DNA of 64,000 nucleotides. It comes from Candidatus Woesearchaeota archaeon. GTDB lineage: Archaea > Nanobdellota > Nanobdellia > Woesearchaeales > GW2011-AR15. Position numbers and translations under genes: made by a program. Each line of letters begins with the position of its first letter. The first letter of the stretch is position 1. The stretch covers positions 50,088 to 114,087 of the forward strand of contig JAFGJW010000005.1 of assembly GCA_016928835.1 (NCBI GenBank). The letters are read 5' to 3'. The notes below the pieces were generated by a model that searched no databases, had not been told where the DNA came from, and saw only the letters and a list, made by a program, of their open reading frames with translations. Positions 25,799-36,800 of this stretch are shown here, one piece after another.

Positions 25799-26725
25799 AT
25801 GGGGTTTGAGGATATTACTGATTTAATTAAATCAACCAGACTCCATCGAACTCTGACTGGTCTTTGTGCAATAATGGTCCCTGTCTCTATTGCTAATTCA
25901 ATAACAAAAGAGATATTTTTTCTTGGCCTAAGCGGAATCCTGATATATGCGGCAGCAGGTATCCATAATGCAAAAAGAGATAGTGATTATGCACTACCTT
26001 CATACTATAAAATAGTTATAGCACTAATCTTGGTTCTTGCATTGTCAATTGCATTTTCAAATAAAATCATACTAATTACAATTTTATTATATACTATATT
26101 GGGTTACGTCTACAACAGCTACTCTAGATATGTTTTATTTGGAGATGTGACTCTGCTTAGCATAACTCACCATACTATCCCGACAGTTGCTTCCTCAATC
26201 CTGCTTGGTTTAAGATCTGCAATAATTGTCAAACTCAGTGTTTATATGTTTGTCACATTTTGGTTCTTGATACATTTAAAAAACCTTAAAGATACAAGAG
26301 AAGACAAAGACAGAGGTTACAAGACTCTCACAACCGAATTTAAAAATGGCCGTGAATGGACATTGTTCTGCTATGAGATAGGCTTTGCATCAATTGCTTT
26401 AGCTTATTTTCTCTTCGGTTTTGGAATAAAATATATTTTTTTTTTATTAATAATCTATATTCTAAAGAATCATATTGTACACACTGCTCTCTTTCATAGA
26501 GAAAAAGAGTCACTAAATTACATGAGGTTTATGGTTCTGTTCTTTTTAATTGGGTTTGTATCTGAGTATGCAACAAGTGCTGTTATATATCTTATCTCAG
26601 GAGTCATTTTCTCATTGTACACTATCTTCCTTATTAATGACATTAAGCCAGATCTACTAAACCTAAGCTACAAATTGCAGCACTTCAAACTGATTACAAG
26701 GGAAAAGGCAAGCAGGCATGAATGA
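25799..26725 (+). CDS. UbiA-family prenyltransferase-like membrane protein
   Basis: 308 residues with about eight membrane helices. The second Asp-rich motif is clear (NLKDTREDKDRGYKTL, consensus DxxxDxxxGxxT). The first is weak (HNAKRDSDYA in place of NxxxDxxxD). UbiA enzymes attach prenyl chains to aromatic rings, or in archaea to glycerol phosphate lipids (DGGGP synthase). The altered first motif leaves the substrate open. A TATA box (CTTAAATATATC) about 26 nt before the ATG gives a leaderless start. It overlaps the geranylgeranyl reductase gene by 8 nt, and together they suggest prenyl-lipid or prenyl-quinone modification. Confidence 0.75.
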   Translation: MGFEDITDLIKSTRLHRTLTGLCAIMVPVSIANSITKEIFFLGLSGILIYAAAGIHNAKRDSDYALPSYYKIVIALILVLALSIAFSNKIILITILLYTILGYVYNSYSRYVLFGDVTLLSITHHTIPTVASSILLGLRSAIIVKLSVYMFVTFWFLIHLKNLKDTREDKDRGYKTLTTEFKNGREWTLFCYEIGFASIALAYFLFGFGIKYIFFLLIIYILKNHIVHTALFHREKESLNYMRFMVLFFLIGFVSEYATSAVIYLISGVIFSLYTIFLINDIKPDLLNLSYKLQHFKLITREKASRHE

Positions 26726-27839
26726 CATAATAATTCTAGGTGCAGGAATAGCAGGCTGCGGACTGGCATACAACCTTTCTAGACGTATAGGTTCAAAGAG
26801 AATTAAAATAATAGATCCTCTAGATAGAAAAAAAGGGCTTCATAATCTAAGAGGAACATTCCATGAGGTTATCAGGGAATACAATCTGCCCTATGAGCAT
26901 ATTTTCAAGGGAGTGTGCTTTGGGGATCACAGAAAAAAATATTTAGTCGTGAATGAAAAACTTTTTATTATTGACTATAATAAGATATGTAATTATCTCT
27001 TATCAAGATCAAATATTAAGTTAATTAAGGAAAAAGCATTGTCATTAGAAAATAATTCCTTAATCACAGATAAAAAGAAGTACAAATATCAATATATTAT
27101 TGATTGCACTGGAATGGCGTTTTTTGCAAGAAGACTTCTTAAACTCCCTCTCCCCAAAATCTACATGTATGGAAATAGAAGAGTGATTATCGGGAAAATT
27201 GAGCCAGATGAATATGTTAACTTTTTATCTGAGCCAGATGGTTATGTGGAGGAGTTTTATACTTTAAACAATAAAATATTGCAGGGGGACTGGGGCATAA
27301 GCCAAAAAGTTGATTTATCCAAAATAACTCCAAGGCCATACAGTTTTTACCATCGTATAGAGGATAGAAAAATAGCATCAAAAGAATTTGTGATGTATCC
27401 TATCTCACCGGTCATGCCCCTAAAATATAGGAATATCGCCTTTTTAGGAGATGCCTTTGGTAATGCAACACCAAGCACAGGTGAGGGGATCAGGCCAATA
27501 CTTGATTCTTCAAAAATTCTTGCCAGGGCAATTGAACTAGAAAATCTGGATTATTACCAAAATCAGTGGAAACAAAGATATCTTGATTCTTATTTAAAAA
27601 ACCTAATTACAAAACTCGATCTTAAGAATAGGGTGAGTATACTAAAGGTCCTACAAAAGAATACAGATAACTTCATTCAGATGATAAAATGTCAGGGCAA
27701 TGGCAAATCCAAATTACTAATCAGGAAGCTTCCAAAAAGAATGCTTTTCAAATACGCCTTCATATATGGCTGGTTATATACTATTTATAGTCTATCTGAG
27801 TACAAGCACAAAATTAACGAGCTCTTAATCTATACTTGA
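26718..27839 (+). CDS. geranylgeranyl-reductase-family FAD oxidoreductase
   Basis: 373 residues. Dinucleotide-binding GAGIAG at residues 8-13, and the family's FAD motif GDAFGNATPSTGEGI near 247-261 followed by SKILARAI. YQYIIDCTGM in the middle fits the second FAD contact. Archaeal relatives saturate the geranylgeranyl chains of membrane lipids; others act on menaquinone side chains. Overlap with the UbiA-like gene upstream supports a prenyl substrate. Its 3' end overlaps the convergent V4R gene by 26 nt. Confidence 0.82.
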   Translation: MNDIIILGAGIAGCGLAYNLSRRIGSKRIKIIDPLDRKKGLHNLRGTFHEVIREYNLPYEHIFKGVCFGDHRKKYLVVNEKLFIIDYNKICNYLLSRSNIKLIKEKALSLENNSLITDKKKYKYQYIIDCTGMAFFARRLLKLPLPKIYMYGNRRVIIGKIEPDEYVNFLSEPDGYVEEFYTLNNKILQGDWGISQKVDLSKITPRPYSFYHRIEDRKIASKEFVMYPISPVMPLKYRNIAFLGDAFGNATPSTGEGIRPILDSSKILARAIELENLDYYQNQWKQRYLDSYLKNLITKLDLKNRVSILKVLQKNTDNFIQMIKCQGNGKSKLLIRKLPKRMLFKYAFIYGWLYTIYSLSEYKHKINELLIYT

Positions 27840-28917
27840 ATCTGTAGCATGTGCTTTCAGGCTCAAATTCAATACGTCTCAGCACACATTCTCTGTTGGT
27901 AGCCTCATCCAAGAATCCCTGTAATAGATGAGCAAAAAAGAAGGGTTTGTATCTGGAATAAGGAGAGTATAAGCAAGTTACTATTGCTCTTTCACTGCTG
28001 CAACTGATAAACAATACTCCATTGCCAAGAGTTGAAAAGATTTTCTCAATTGCATCCATTTTGCTCACATCTTTCCCTAAGTAAAAAGATTTGAGTAGGT
28101 TTCTCCCGCTTTTTACCAAAGCTGCCTCAAACACATCCAGCAGTGATTCTTTTTCATAGTAATAATAAAAAATTCCAAATAGCCCGACTTCAAGGGGGAA
28201 TATAGTATGATTCATAAAAACCTGTTTTTGTTTGCTGAAAGTCAGCTGCTTGAATTCTATAAGTTCTTTTATTGAGTGGACATGTCTTACATACTTTATG
28301 TGTTTTGGAAAATTGTATTGGTAATAATGTTGGCAGGGTGCAAATTCAGAATGCTCCTCTTTTCTACTTTGTGATCTAATATGGATAATTATTTCACAGT
28401 AGCTGTCATTAAAGCAGCATTTTGTTTTTGATGCGTAGACTTCCTTCTTCATAAGTGAACCTATTAGTGCGGCTGTAATGCCAGCATAAAAACTTCCTAT
28501 CCCTGTTTTCCTACAGATTAGTGTCTCACTGCCTCTGATGATTATTTTATCGCTTTGGAAGATTACTTCACTCCTATTGACACCATAGGCACTGAAAATA
28601 CCAAAAAGCTTCACAATTACCTGCTTCAATAGTTGTCTAGGTATCCTTACCTTATTGTTTGATAAGCAGGCAAGTCTTTCGCCCATAGCAATACCAATAT
28701 TATAATATAATTTATTGGTTCTCTCAAAACCAATTTTTTCTAATGTGAGTTTCTGCATCTCAACAAATGTATCTTCAAAACAATACAGCATTCTCTTTTT
28801 TGATCTAGAGAAATGCCCTGTGCTCTCACTAATCACAATCCCTGGTTTGTCAATAATATATGTCTTTGGAAGAAGAAGGTTCTTTACAAAAAGCTCGCTT
28901 ATGCTGTCTAATACCAT
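27814..28917 (-). CDS. V4R-domain (4-vinyl-reductase-like) protein
   Basis: 367 residues, soluble. The middle part has the V4R pattern: IGIAMGERLACL, then GIGSFYAGITAALIGSLMKKEVYA, ending in a Cys-rich TKCCFNDSYC strand, as in small-molecule-binding V4R domains. The N-terminal 60 residues and the C-terminal half (from about 215) are not recognised; the latter could be a second degenerate copy (ETLLD-like helices, CSSERAIVTCLYSPYS). V4R domains bind hydrophobic or metal ligands and often work in signalling. It sits 8 nt downstream of the KaiC-like gene, so the ATPase and this sensor are probably co-transcribed. Confidence 0.65.
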   Translation of the reverse strand: MVLDSISELFVKNLLLPKTYIIDKPGIVISESTGHFSRSKKRMLYCFEDTFVEMQKLTLEKIGFERTNKLYYNIGIAMGERLACLSNNKVRIPRQLLKQVIVKLFGIFSAYGVNRSEVIFQSDKIIIRGSETLICRKTGIGSFYAGITAALIGSLMKKEVYASKTKCCFNDSYCEIIIHIRSQSRKEEHSEFAPCQHYYQYNFPKHIKYVRHVHSIKELIEFKQLTFSKQKQVFMNHTIFPLEVGLFGIFYYYYEKESLLDVFEAALVKSGRNLLKSFYLGKDVSKMDAIEKIFSTLGNGVLFISCSSERAIVTCLYSPYSRYKPFFFAHLLQGFLDEATNRECVLRRIEFEPESTCYRFKYRLRAR

Positions 28918-28925
28918 TCCAACTA

Positions 28926-29654
28926 CTAACTAAAATCCTTTCTCAAGTCTTTATCCTTTTGAAGAACTATACCCTTTCTTGTTATTTTGAAAGGAAGAGA
29001 ACTCTCATATTGTTCTGTCCATCTCATTTTTGGAATAAAAATTCTCCTCTCCAGATTTCCAAGAGATAAAAAATCCAGTCTGATGATGCCATCAACCATA
29101 AAGGGTATATGCCTGTTGATTGGATCGCTAAGATCATCAGTGTCTTCTAAGATTAAGAGTGTGTTGAGCTCTTTTGCTCTAAACATGGAGAAAGATGCAT
29201 TCATAATCTTCCTCATCTCGTTTAATTTATAATCATCTGCACTCATATTACTATAGTTGCAATAGCTGAAGAAACAATTGAAGCTGTCAATGACCAATCT
29301 TTTAATTCTGGCATCATTGCTTATTTTTTTGAACAATGTTGAGTACATCTTTTCAAGGTCAGTATAACTTATACATAATACACTTATTAGTCTCTTTTTC
29401 TCATAATCCCTAAACTCCTTTCCCCAGTCCATGATCCTAAGCACTCTGTCAATATTTTCTCTTGGCTCTTCAAGAGAGATAAATACGCTTTTTCCACCTG
29501 CTTTAGCTCCACATAACACAAACTGCATGGCAAATATGGATTTGCCCACACCAGCAGGCCCAAGAAGTCCTACAATACTATTTTTTGGCAGGCCGCCTCC
29601 AATCATTGAATCAACTGCCTTTATGCCTGTGCCTACTCTTATGATATCTGTCAT
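28926..29654 (-). CDS. KaiC-like RecA-superfamily ATPase (single domain)
   Basis: 242 residues. GIKAVDSMIGGGLPKNSIVGL leads into Walker A GPAGVGKS at 32-39, FISLEEPRENI provides the catalytic acidic pair, and RLVIDSFN is the Walker B strand, all typical of archaeal KaiC/GvpD-like proteins. It is one of the single-domain forms common in archaea, which are thought to act in signalling, not in a circadian clock. It begins 2 nt after a 100-aa protein gene and is followed by a V4R protein. Confidence 0.88.
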   Translation of the reverse strand: MTDIIRVGTGIKAVDSMIGGGLPKNSIVGLLGPAGVGKSIFAMQFVLCGAKAGGKSVFISLEEPRENIDRVLRIMDWGKEFRDYEKKRLISVLCISYTDLEKMYSTLFKKISNDARIKRLVIDSFNCFFSYCNYSNMSADDYKLNEMRKIMNASFSMFRAKELNTLLILEDTDDLSDPINRHIPFMVDGIIRLDFLSLGNLERRIFIPKMRWTEQYESSLPFKITRKGIVLQKDKDLRKDFS

Positions 29655-29656
29655 TT

Positions 29657-29959
29657 TTATATCTTAATCCGATCAACAAGATACACATAGATTGATTTTC
29701 CTTTGGTATCAAATCTTTGGCATGTTACTTCTTTGCTTTTTCTGATATCCTCTCTCAGTTCTCTTGGGATTAGGAAATACTTTGTTGCTTCGTTCTTGCC
29801 CCTGAATGAGATTCTGGATTTAATATCAGCCGCATCTTCAGAGACCACATAGATATTGTCAACAAATCCTTTGAGCTGCAGAGCCTCTTCTTTGTCCACT
29901 GCTATTTCATAAATGACTTTTCCGTCTGGTTGTACTTTAGAGCTTAAAATTGAACCCAT
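29657..29959 (-). CDS. conserved-looking protein of unknown function, 100 aa
   Basis: Soluble beta-rich protein starting MGSILSSKVQPDGKVIYEIA, with a helix EEALQLKGFVDNIYVV, a middle SRISFRGKNEATKYFLIPRELR, and a C-terminal strand IYVYLVDRIKI. A ribosome site GGGGGGT precedes the ATG, and a TATA box (GTTTAAATAG, near 29995-30004) lies upstream. It is the first gene of a reverse-strand trio with the KaiC-like ATPase and the V4R protein. The RELREDI and FRGKNEATKYFLIP segments resemble archaeal proteins found beside KaiC genes, from memory only. Confidence 0.65.
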   Translation of the reverse strand: MGSILSSKVQPDGKVIYEIAVDKEEALQLKGFVDNIYVVSEDAADIKSRISFRGKNEATKYFLIPRELREDIRKSKEVTCQRFDTKGKSIYVYLVDRIKI

Positions 29960-30311
29960 CTTGACCCCCCTAATCTTGAAAAATAGAAAACTACTATTTA
30001 AACTTTTTGGATATTTTTTGGCATTTTATTAGAAAATTTATTATAATTTATCCTGTGTTGTGTTATTATTAAGTAACATATAGCACGATTTATTCTCTGA
30101 ATTTTATCCATAATATATAATTGATACGAACAATTTTACTGTTAATAATATGTCTCATATTATGCGCACTTTCTCTATAATATAAAAGATATAATATTAT
30201 ATCTAAATAAGTATAATATTCTACTAAAAACGTAAAATTTATATATTAATTATGTACCAAAAAGGTATAATATTATATTATTTTAATTATAATTAGGAGA
30301 CAGCGATATCA
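29960..30311. promoter_or_regulatory. divergent AT-rich intergenic region with repeated TATAATATT sites
   Basis: 352 nt without a gene. On the right side lie a perfect 18-bp palindrome AGATATAATATTATATCT (30187-30204), a half-site GTATAATATT (30211-30220) and a second TATAATATTATAT (30266-30278). The 13-mer TATAATATTATAT occurs in both the first and third sites. They are 20-75 nt apart and sit ahead of a winged-helix gene, so they look like operators. AGGAG (30295-30299) is the ribosome site for that gene. On the left is the promoter of the reverse-strand trio. Confidence 0.55.
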
Positions 30312-30896
30312 GTGATTGAAGATAGTGTAGATCTGCAAATTGTAGAACTCTATAATAGAGATATTACTGCTCTATACAGCATCAACCAGATCTCAAAGAA
30401 ATTAAAAAAGGCTTATCCATATATTAACAAAAGGGCAAATAGACTTATCAGCAAAGGGATTCTAAAAAAGGTTACTATAGGAAGAAGCTATCTGTGCTCT
30501 ATCAACCTTAAGAGTGATTCTGCCAGGGCTTATTTAATGCTGAATGAGATCAAAAATAAAAATACCCTCTATAAAAAAAATAAACTACTCTCTAAGATTG
30601 GCTATGAAATAACTAAACTCATCGCTGAATTTAAAGTTTATTCTGTCTATTATGCTGATGATTCAATTATTTTTCTTTTGGACCATATACATGATAATGA
30701 GGCAATAAAAAGAAAATGCTCGATACTAACACAGTTTAATCCTATCTTCTTTGAAATTAAGGACTTTGAAGAAGAGGTTCTTCAAAATAAAAAGCTGATC
30801 AAAGACAAAATTGTGCTTTACGGATATGAGAAATTTTTTGAGGTACTCTCTACAGTCGAAGAGCAGCTTAAGATTAAATATGTTTTGATGCAGTAA
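30312..30896 (+). CDS. winged-helix regulator of the giant surface-protein operon
   Basis: 194 residues with a GTG start. The N-terminal 65 residues fit a winged helix: NRDITALYSINQISKKLKKA, then YPYINKRANRLISKGILKKVTIGRSYLCSINL as recognition helix and wing. The rest is a Lys-rich alpha/beta domain (YEITKLIAEFKVYSVYYADDSIIFLLD) that also appears in other archaeal regulators after a wHTH. It ends 1 nt before the giant gene and lies behind repeated palindromic sites, so it probably controls its own operon. Confidence 0.7.
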   Translation: MIEDSVDLQIVELYNRDITALYSINQISKKLKKAYPYINKRANRLISKGILKKVTIGRSYLCSINLKSDSARAYLMLNEIKNKNTLYKKNKLLSKIGYEITKLIAEFKVYSVYYADDSIIFLLDHIHDNEAIKRKCSILTQFNPIFFEIKDFEEEVLQNKKLIKDKIVLYGYEKFFEVLSTVEEQLKIKYVLMQ

Positions 30897-30897
30897 A

Positions 30898-33800
30898 ATG
30901 TTGACTCCACATACTTTAAGAACAAATACAAAGACTGTATTACTTATCTTGCTATTTAACATACTCACATTGACTACCTTTTCTGAAGATAGACTCATCC
31001 AATTAGATAAATATCAATATTTGCCTTTTGAAAAGGTCAATATCAATCTAAACATAGATATACAGGATACTCACAGGCTTGTTATCAAAAACCAAGGAAA
31101 AGAGTACCAGTTGTTTGATCCCAAGCAGTATACTTACTTTATACCTTCAGCTGAGGGCAGATATGTAGTTGAGTTATACAGCTCAACAGAGCTAATGGCC
31201 AGTCAAGAATTTATGGTTGGAGAAGTTCCTGAGTCAGAACAAAATGAATCAGATCAAACGCATGAAGAAGAGGAACTGCTGGAGAATACCTCTATAATGA
31301 ATTTAGCAATCTACACCAATAAACCGAGTTATTCAGTGAATGAACCAGTTCAGATACTCACTTCGTATGAGGGAGGATTTAAAAATCTTATATTGACTGT
31401 ACACTGCAAAGATATTGCATACAGATTCATGAATGAGCCACGTTCTGGGATTATGTTTGTTCCGAAGGAACCAGGCGAGTATGTTATTAAGGTAACTGAT
31501 CCATTAGGCCGGCTTGTTGCAGAAGTACAATTTAATGTGGAAGGAATAGTGGAGACTGCACCAGAGGGCATATCTAATTCAGTATCAGAAATTGGAGTGG
31601 TAGAAGATGTGGTTGATGCAGAGCCTGAGGATAATGAAGATACTGAAGAAGTCAGCTATTCTCTTGTCAAAATAAAAAACAGCAATAATGAGCTTTTCGA
31701 TTCAAAAGCAAAAATATATGGTCAAACACAGACAATACTTGGAAGTTCCAATGTTAGTAGCAGTACCTACACAATGGAAATCCAGCTAGATAACAATAAT
31801 GGGCCGAAAATTATTTTTAAGGACATAAAAATTAGTGATTCTATACTTCTTAATTATGAACAACTTGACCAAGGAATAGTTAGGCAAGGTAATCTTGCTT
31901 CAAAAAATATTAAGAAAGCTTATGCAATCGATCCTTCTACTCTTGAGTTCAGCTCTGGAGAGCTGAGACTAATTGCCGAGGGTACGGAGCTTTTTAAATG
32001 CAAAAATTATGATTTTTTATCTAGGTCATGTTATGGGTCCTGGGACAAAATAATGGACATTGTTCCTGGACAAGAATACTCCATAATCCTTGGTCCAGAA
32101 GACCCTGCTTATGCTGAGGCAGGAGTAGCCTCAATAAACACAGTTAAGTCAATCTATCACCCAAATGAAACAGCCGGGATAATGATTGTAGTTCTTGACA
32201 AGTATGGTCATCTTGTAAGCAATGCTGAGGTCAATTTGACTATTACAGATCCTAATAACAGCTCTTTTTACTTTAGCACAAATGCAAATACTATCTCAGA
32301 AACCCAGACAGGCATTTATAGCCTGAATTTTACTCAGACAGAACATGAAGGGAATTATTTGATGAAGATTATTGCATATGGAGCAAACACCAATCAGACA
32401 ATGCAGTCTTATTTTAATGTGCAGGAGCACTATGAATTTGATATTTTAAGAAATACTCCAATCACTATTGATCCCTGGAAATATAGGCTCGTATCTAGTA
32501 TATTAATTGTTTCTAATAATTACACTGGGAATTTCAGCTTTGCAGAAGTACTTCCACTTGGTTTTGGAATCGAATCCGCAGCAGGTGCTATATTAACATC
32601 AGATGAGTCCAATATTTACCTAACATGGAATAATCTGGCAAATAACTCATTGATAGTCTATTCAAGCTATATTCCTTTAATTACACCCGCACTTTATGAG
32701 ATTGGTCCTTCTATTATAACTTATGGTACAAGCTCTTTTTATGAAGCAAGAGCATGGTATTTAGCTGTTGATCCCTCCCAGGCACAAATGTTTAAAGAAA
32801 CATTTCCTAATGCAGATGGAACTTGGAATGGTGACGGTAACGGCGACACTGCTCAGGATATGACCGGATGGTATGCGTGGCAGGAAGGAGGTGATATGGC
32901 AGTGCAGGTCTCTGATTTAGATAATGCTGCCGGTTCATTGCCGCCTTCAGGCGGAAACCATCTGACTTTTGAGGATTGTGATAACGGATTCAGCAACACG
33001 CAATGCCTTGCAGCTATTAACATTAATCTCAGCGCCTGTGATTCAGACACTGTTATTAGCTGGTATTGGCAGCATGATGATACAGATGGATTTCCGGCCA
33101 ATGAAGGCCACCAAGTCCATTATTCAACAGACAGCACAACAGGGCAAGATGGCACCTGGACATTAATGGAAGAGCAGATAGATCCGACAGAAAATACTTG
33201 GTTCAGAACTTCATACTCAGTGCCTTCTTCAGCCAATGTGGAAGGATTTTGGGTTCGTTTCAGGGCGAGAATGAATGTTGACGGAGAACATGTATATATA
33301 GATGATGTTGAGGCGAACTGCACAATTGATTATGAGCCTAATGTAACTTTGGAATATCCTCCACAAAACTATCTAAACTCAACTTCAGATCCAGTTAATG
33401 TGGTATTCAATTGCAGCGCAAAAGATGATTTTGATGTGTATAACATATCGCTCTATATTACAAATGCTTATAACCAAAGTTTTTCTTTTAATAACTCATG
33501 CAATGTTGCAACTCAGAATGGGAGCTGCAACTGGACACTTAGTCTGCATAATGGAAATTATACATGGAATTGCCTTGCCTATGACAACCGCTCTCAGCAT
33601 GACTGGGGTGATTCAAACAGAAGCCTGCTAATAGATGATGCATATCCAAATACACCAGTAGTTAACTCATATGAGTGTGAGATTAACTCTGCAGGAAATT
33701 GGCAATTATGCAACAATCTTGCTTATGGTTCAACACTTAGACAAGTAAGGGTAAACTGTACTGTTCAAGGAGCAAATGTAACAAATGTAACAATATCTCT

Positions 33801-36800
33801 CTTTAATATACCTGATTCTAATTATCTGCTTGACAATTATACCAGTGACAATTCCACTGGATACTGGCAGCTCGATATTGATGATATTCTTATTGAAGAC
33901 TCAGGTGATTTTAATATTAGTATTATTTGTTTGAGCAGCCGTGGAATAGAAAAAGCTAATAGCACCTTTTGGTCCATACCTTGGGGAACATTAGAAGGTG
34001 TTTTACTTAATCCAACTTCCTCAAGGGATGTTATTCAAAACACTACTTTTAATTTTAGCTCAAGGGTGAGCTGTATAGGAGGAGAGTGCGGTGATGTTAA
34101 TGCTACAGCAGGTTATAAAGGAGAGTGGTGGGACACAAATTGGAACAAGAGACGCTCATTTAATTTAACCAGCCCTGACAATACAGAAAGAATTAACGAG
34201 ATTGTCAGAGTTAATGTAAGTGGTTTTGGAGGAAGTTTATCCAGCTGTGATGATGAGCTGAGGATTATCTCTGGATTAACAAGCGAGCAGTTTGCAGAGA
34301 TTCCTTTCACTGTAGAATCTGGTGACAACAGCACATGGTGTTATGTAAGGTTCTTGGCTAATGTCAGCTCCACTACTCCCACACACTACTATGCATATTA
34401 TAATAATATCGCTGCCACAAACCCGGGATATTCTGCTGTGAAAATTTCCTATGTTGATAACTCCAATTTTTCAGCAACAACAGACTGGACTTATTATGAG
34501 ACTGAGCCTGATGATACAGGTGAATACACAACAGCTCAGTCATACTCGCCCACACAATCATATAATATATATACAGGAACCGCAGCTACTCAAGGCAATT
34601 ATGCTGAGATATTCCAGGATATTGTATTGCCATGTCATAATTGCTCTTTAACTGTAAGTGCATATAACAGACTTGAAAGCGCAGGCACAACAGAAAATGC
34701 CTTTTATGCCCAGATAATTATGGATACAACCACTCTTTCGAGTGTTGGCACACCTCCAGACGGATCCTCTCCAATAGACTGGACAATGAGAAGCAATACT
34801 TACACGCCTTCTTCAAGCGTAGAGCGTCTTCATCTCCGTTTCCTGAGTGATGTCACTTTTGCAAGCGGGTGGGGACAGCGTGATGTTTTTTGGGACAATG
34901 TTGAAATTGCTCCTGTTAACCCTATAAACAACGTAGTTACAATTGGTAGTGAAGAGAATCTAGTTGTTCCAATCTCAACAACACCTTCGGCTGCTCCTTT
35001 CTGGACCTCTTCCAGTAATCCATATACTCCTTTAACAAGGCCTTGCCTCGGAAACCTGAAATCAGGAGAATCTTGCGATACAACTTGGATTGTAAATGCA
35101 ACAGGAGCTATAAACAGCAAATGGGATTTATTAGTCCAATATGCGCCGACAACATATGCATCATACATCTCTAATAATATAACCTCTCATGTAGAAATTA
35201 CCATTGTGGATTATATTAGGCCAGAGATATCAAATATTCAATGCAAGGAGATTGCCCAAGCATGGGGAGATTGTTCTGATGTCCAATTTAATGACCAGTT
35301 AGATGCTATTAGAGCCCAATGTATATATGATGTAGGAGACCCTATACAGAATATGACCTTTAAGTTAACCAATATAAATGATAACTATGTTTATTTTGAT
35401 AGTGTTACCGCAGACAATTCTTCGGGTTATTGGTTACTAAATATTTCTGATATAACTATAAGGGATTCTGGAGATTTTAATTTATATGCAACCTGTACTG
35501 CTAACCCGACAGGAGTTGATGATATTAACTGGAGTATTCCGTTTGGCTTTTTGACACTAGGCTTATTACCCTTCACTAATCAGAATAGGAATGTAACACA
35601 GAACCAATTTTTTACCTTCAGGGCTGAGCTCAATTGTAATGGTGGAGAATGTGGAGACTCAAATGCAAGTTTATGGTACAAAAATGCAGACACTAGTTTA
35701 CAGGTTATTGAATTTATTGGTTTTGAAGATGATGCTGTTGAAGAAGCGAAGTGGATTGATGATGCTGCACCTAGCGGAGTTCTAAGTGTGGAAGCAGGAG
35801 CAGACTGGAACCCTAGGACAGGCAGTTATGCATTGGCAATGACAGGCAACATTGACCCGGCTTTAGACTATTGGTACAGAAACATTAGCCTTGCTGGTTA
35901 CGAGGATGTTTCTATTGAGATGTATTCAAGCACAGAAGATACAGAATCAGCAGATGATTATATTATGTATTATTGGAATGGGAGTGAATATTCTTTTATG
36001 TGGGAAGACCTTAATCGAGATAGCGGTAGTCAGACTGTCTGGTCACAGCATATAACACCAATTCCATATTCCGAAGTCACTAACGACTTCAGAATCCGTG
36101 TTGGGTGGAGTACCTCTTCAGCTGCTGAAACCATGATACTTGATGATGTTAATGTTAGTGGATATAAGCTCTATTACTGGAATCTGCTTAATACGACCTC
36201 TGGAGATTTACCCTTATACACTATTGATTCAAATCCGTTATACCCATTAGATACGAGCTGTTTGCATAATATGAGCGGCGGTGATAGTTGTACTCTTGAG
36301 TGGCAGGTCAATGCAACAGGTAGTATTAGCTCTGTTTGGAATATGATAGTATGGTCTGAACCACTCAATTATTCACAGAATGTTTCTAGGATAAACTCAT
36401 CAATTATCAATCTGACTATTGTGAATAATGCCTTACCTCATGTTGTTGATATATCCTTAACTCCGGATTATCCTGAAGATTTCAATGACCTAGTATGTTT
36501 CTTCACCGTCGAAGACCCAGACGTATTTGATGATTTATATGTGAATGTAACCTGGTTTAGAGACAATATAAGTTTTGAATCTAATATAATTAATGTGACA
36601 TCTGGTATAGAATATTCTGATATTATGGAATCATCAAATACGTCTATTAATGATGAATGGTATTGTCAAGTAACTCCCTTTGACAATGTTGGAGCAGGCA
36701 ATACAACAAATTCCTCTGTTGTTACAATATTATCAGATGCTCCTCCTCTCATACATTACATTCAATGTCAGGAAGACAATATGACTTGGGGAGATTGCAG

